NCBI RefSeq assembly: GCF_002741075.1
Contig: NZ_CP016634.1
Span: 4,246,001 to 4,310,000 of the forward strand
Source of the DNA: Pseudomonas putida
GTDB lineage: Bacteria > Pseudomonadota > Gammaproteobacteria > Pseudomonadales > Pseudomonadaceae
Reading direction: 5' to 3'
Length of the DNA stretch: 64,000 bases
Shown piece by piece: positions 63,490 through 64,000 of the stretch. The number at the start of each line of letters is the position of its first letter. Position 1 is the first letter of the stretch. Below the pieces are notes generated by a model. That model was given only the letters and a program-made list of their open reading frames with translations. It had not been told where the DNA came from and made no database searches. Both the position numbers and the translations under genes were made by a program.

Positions 63490-64000
63490 TCAGACCAGCA
63501 CCAGGTTGTCGCGGTGCACCAGCTCCGGTTCGGCGCTGTAGCCCAGCAGGCTCTCGATGGCGTCGGAAGGCTGGCCGATGATCTTCTGCGCCTCCAGGGC
63601 GCTGTAGTTGGCCAGGCCACGGGCCACTTCACGGCCATCGGGAGCTACGCAGACCACCATCTCGCCACGGCGGAAGCTGCCTTGAACGGTCTTCACGCCG
63701 ACCGGCAGCAGGCTCTTGTTCGATTCGCGCAGAGCCTTCACGGCGCCATCGTCCAGCACCAGCGTCCCGCGGGTCTGCAGATGGCCGGCCAGCCACTGCT
63801 TGCGTGCGGCGAGCATGCCGCGCTCGGGCGACAGCAGGGTACCCAGGCGCTCGCCGGCCTTCAGGCGATCCAGGACACGCTCGATGCGGCCACCGATGAT
63901 GATGGTATGAGCACCGGAACGAGCGGCCAGGCGGGCGGCGCGCAGTTTGGTCTGCATGCCGCCACGACCGAGGGCGCCACCGGTACCGCCGGCAACGGCA
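63490..64000 (-). CDS. proB: Glutamate 5-kinase, C-terminal part (runs off the right edge)
   Basis: First enzyme of proline synthesis; phosphorylates glutamate. The 170 visible codons include the end of the amino-acid kinase domain ([22 protein letters not shown]) and the whole C-terminal PUA domain ([26 protein letters not shown]). The N-terminal two thirds lie outside the window. It is upstream of creA in the same direction. Confidence 0.92.
   Translation of the reverse strand, partial: AVAGGTGGALGRGGMQTKLRAARLAARSGAHTIIIGGRIERVLDRLKAGERLGTLLSPERGMLAARKQWLAGHLQTRGTLVLDDGAVKALRESNKSLLPVGVKTVQGSFRRGEMVVCVAPDGREVARGLANYSALEAQKIIGQPSDAIESLLGYSAEPELVHRDNLVLV

Overview
The window is chromosomal DNA of a fluorescent pseudomonad, most probably of the Pseudomonas putida group. 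The evidence is the conserved order murI-moeB-prmC-prfA-hemA / TPR lipoprotein-lolB-ispE-tRNA(Gln)-prs-rplY-pth-ychF, the rimI gene with a pseudomonad-type psi subunit, the mksFEB condensin operon, high GC, and repeated REP palindromes of the P. putida type (core TTCGCGGGTAAACCCGCT). It is a mosaic of conserved core blocks and one large accessory surface-polysaccharide block.

Layout. 1-4232 (minus): end of the peptidoglycan, release-factor and haem block. 4233-4752: spacer with two pure hexanucleotide arrays. 4753-11552 (plus): outer-membrane lipoproteins, isoprenoid and PRPP synthesis and translation genes, with tRNA-Gln and two strong terminators. 11647-15351: small accessory block (DAACS symporter, VOC protein, LysR regulator, YcaC hydrolase). 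15664-40596: exopolysaccharide (EPS) region. 40940-44362: NTF2-like protein, NCS1 permease and aldehyde dehydrogenase. 44625-53114: DUF3422 protein, MscS-type channel, Ada plus an AlkA-type glycosylase, and two MFS exporters, one Fsr-like. 53418-57854: tRNA-Met, LysE exporter, LysR, M15 peptidase, carbonic anhydrase, rimI, psi subunit. 58108-62910: Mks condensin. 63024-64000: CreA and the 3' part of proB.

The EPS region looks like a complete Wzx/Wzy-type pathway. A leftward operon begins at 29078: flippase, tiny Tat-signal protein, GMC oxidoreductase, two left-handed beta-helix acyltransferases, GT2, GT2, a VirK/YbjX-family protein, GT4, GT2 and a WecG/TagA-type transferase. The WcaJ-type initiating transferase follows after a REP pair. 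A rightward unit carries the polymerase, a periplasmic clan-A glycoside hydrolase-like protein and galE. A second leftward unit carries a Wza-like export protein, an outer-membrane barrel, a GumC-like co-polymerase and a separate tyrosine-kinase-type ATPase. A 58-residue secreted protein with a PEP-CTERM-like tail lies upstream of it. A FemAB-like acyltransferase flanks the cluster on the left.

An IS110-family element (34481-35652) sits between the two EPS halves and splits a REP palindrome exactly at a CT dinucleotide. Its 204-base left non-coding end contains a stem-loop with short stretches complementary to the REP target and to the element's own left end, as expected of an IS110 bridge RNA. 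The three most unusual observations are this element, the PEP-CTERM-like small protein with no exosortase in view, and the Tat mini-protein coupled to the oxidoreductase.
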